5,948 bases of DNA. Source: Verrucomicrobiota bacterium. Its GTDB lineage: Bacteria; Verrucomicrobiota; Verrucomicrobiia; Limisphaerales; UBA11358. This document shows, one piece after another, positions 5,370-5,948 of this stretch (the stretch's first letter is position 1; the number at the start of each line of letters is the position of its first letter). The notes beneath the pieces are model-generated. The model had not been told where the DNA came from and did no database searches. It saw only the letters and a program-made list of their open reading frames with translations. The translations under genes were made by a program, and so were the position numbers. Location: NCBI GenBank assembly GCA_026225155.1, contig JAMFSG010000191.1, positions 1 to 5,948 of the forward strand. The letters run 5' to 3'.

Positions 5370-5948
5370 ATGGTGAGTTACAACAAGGTTGCCATTCGCG
5401 CTTTCACTTTGATCGAGTTGCTTACGGTCATTGCGATCATTGCCATTCTTGCGGCATTGCTGTTGCCGGCGCTGGCCAAGGCCAAGCAGAGCGGTTATCG
5501 CGCGGTGGATTTGAACAACATCAAACAGCTTGGCGTGGCGGTGAACCTTTACACGACGGACAATCGCGATTGGTTGCCGTGGCCGAACTGGGCTTCCGGC
5601 GAGCAAACGGCGGCGCCGCCGCAGGGCTGGCTTTACACTTTCAATGCGCAGACGAACGGCACGGGGCAATATCGGGTCCAATCCGGCAGTTTCTGGACGA
5701 CGCTGGTGAATCCAAAAATGTATCTGTGCCCAAGCGACGACACGAACGCCCCACTGTTCAAATTGCGTCCGCAGCAGATTTCCAGCTATGTGATGAACGG
5801 GGCGGTGTGCGGTTACGCCCGTGCGTTGAATCCGCCGGTGAAATTATCGCACATGTCGCCGACCGGCGTGGCCTTTTGGGAAGGCAACAACGCCACCGCT
5901 GAAGACAATGAAAATCTTTTCAATGACGGCGCGAGTGTGCCCAATGAA
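5370..5948 (+). CDS. Second prepilin-type N-terminal cleavage/methylation protein, 5' part (runs off the window)
   Basis: The frame is open from ATG 5370 to the last base, giving 193 residues with no stop, so the C-terminus lies beyond the window. Lys6 and Arg10 sit in a short leader, followed by the cleavage site Ala11/Phe12 in AFTLIELL, with Glu16 at +5. A hydrophobic helix runs about 12-35 and ends LLLPALAKAK. Then come the usual NNIKQLGVAVNLYTTDNRDWLP and a CPSDD motif (Cys120). The part before Cys120 aligns with the upstream neighbour in the same order, so the two are paralogues, but they diverge strongly after the helix. An H-X9-DG motif would be expected past the right edge. Peptidase processing and membrane anchoring as in the neighbour are inferred. 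GTG 5373 is an alternative start with almost no effect on the product. Confidence 0.9.
   Translation, partial: MVSYNKVAIRAFTLIELLTVIAIIAILAALLLPALAKAKQSGYRAVDLNNIKQLGVAVNLYTTDNRDWLPWPNWASGEQTAAPPQGWLYTFNAQTNGTGQYRVQSGSFWTTLVNPKMYLCPSDDTNAPLFKLRPQQISSYVMNGAVCGYARALNPPVKLSHMSPTGVAFWEGNNATAEDNENLFNDGASVPNE

Overview
The window looks like chromosomal DNA from the PVC group, most likely a Verrucomicrobium of the Pedosphaera/Limisphaerales type. The grounds are: an ECF sigma factor fused to a TIGR03435 (DUF3738) domain; two tandem prepilin-type proteins of the H-X9-DG kind; a double-hairpin intergenic repeat of a style I associate with these genomes; GC-rich codon use; and few Shine-Dalgarno sites. 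This is inference from gene content, not from a marker gene. All six genes lie on the + strand. I saw no rRNA, tRNA, CRISPR array, insertion sequence or phage gene.

Left part (1-2800), housekeeping-like. The 3' part of a DUF1015 gene enters from the left edge and stops at 912. A GC-rich hairpin followed by a T-rich run comes immediately after, and works as a plausible terminator. It is half of a larger nested repeat (915-983). A cation diffusion facilitator (CDF) transporter follows (GTG start 1035), and its stop overlaps the GTG start of a TrmN6-like SAM-dependent methyltransferase by four bases (GTGA), so the two are probably translationally coupled. They have no obvious shared pathway.

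Middle (2844-4331). A 495-residue protein joins a complete ECF-type sigma factor, an Ala-rich linker, one membrane span and a TIGR03435 domain that should lie outside the cytoplasm. No separate anti-sigma gene is visible, so the attached domain may sense and restrain the sigma part. The C-terminal half is poorer in GC than the N-terminal half. The best Shine-Dalgarno-like motif I found in the window precedes an internal ATG that would release the membrane-anchored domain on its own.

Right part (4376-5948). Two prepilin-like proteins follow in tandem, the second cut by the window edge. Both have a short basic leader, an Ala-Phe cleavage site with Glu at +5, and a hydrophobic helix. They are probably exported or envelope-associated proteins handled by a prepilin peptidase. 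Their closeness to the sigma gene (44 bp) allows a shared transcript, but nothing in the sequence proves it.

The most noteworthy item is the membrane-tethered sigma factor and its neighbours. Its parts belong to known families, but how this layout works is, to my knowledge, not established.
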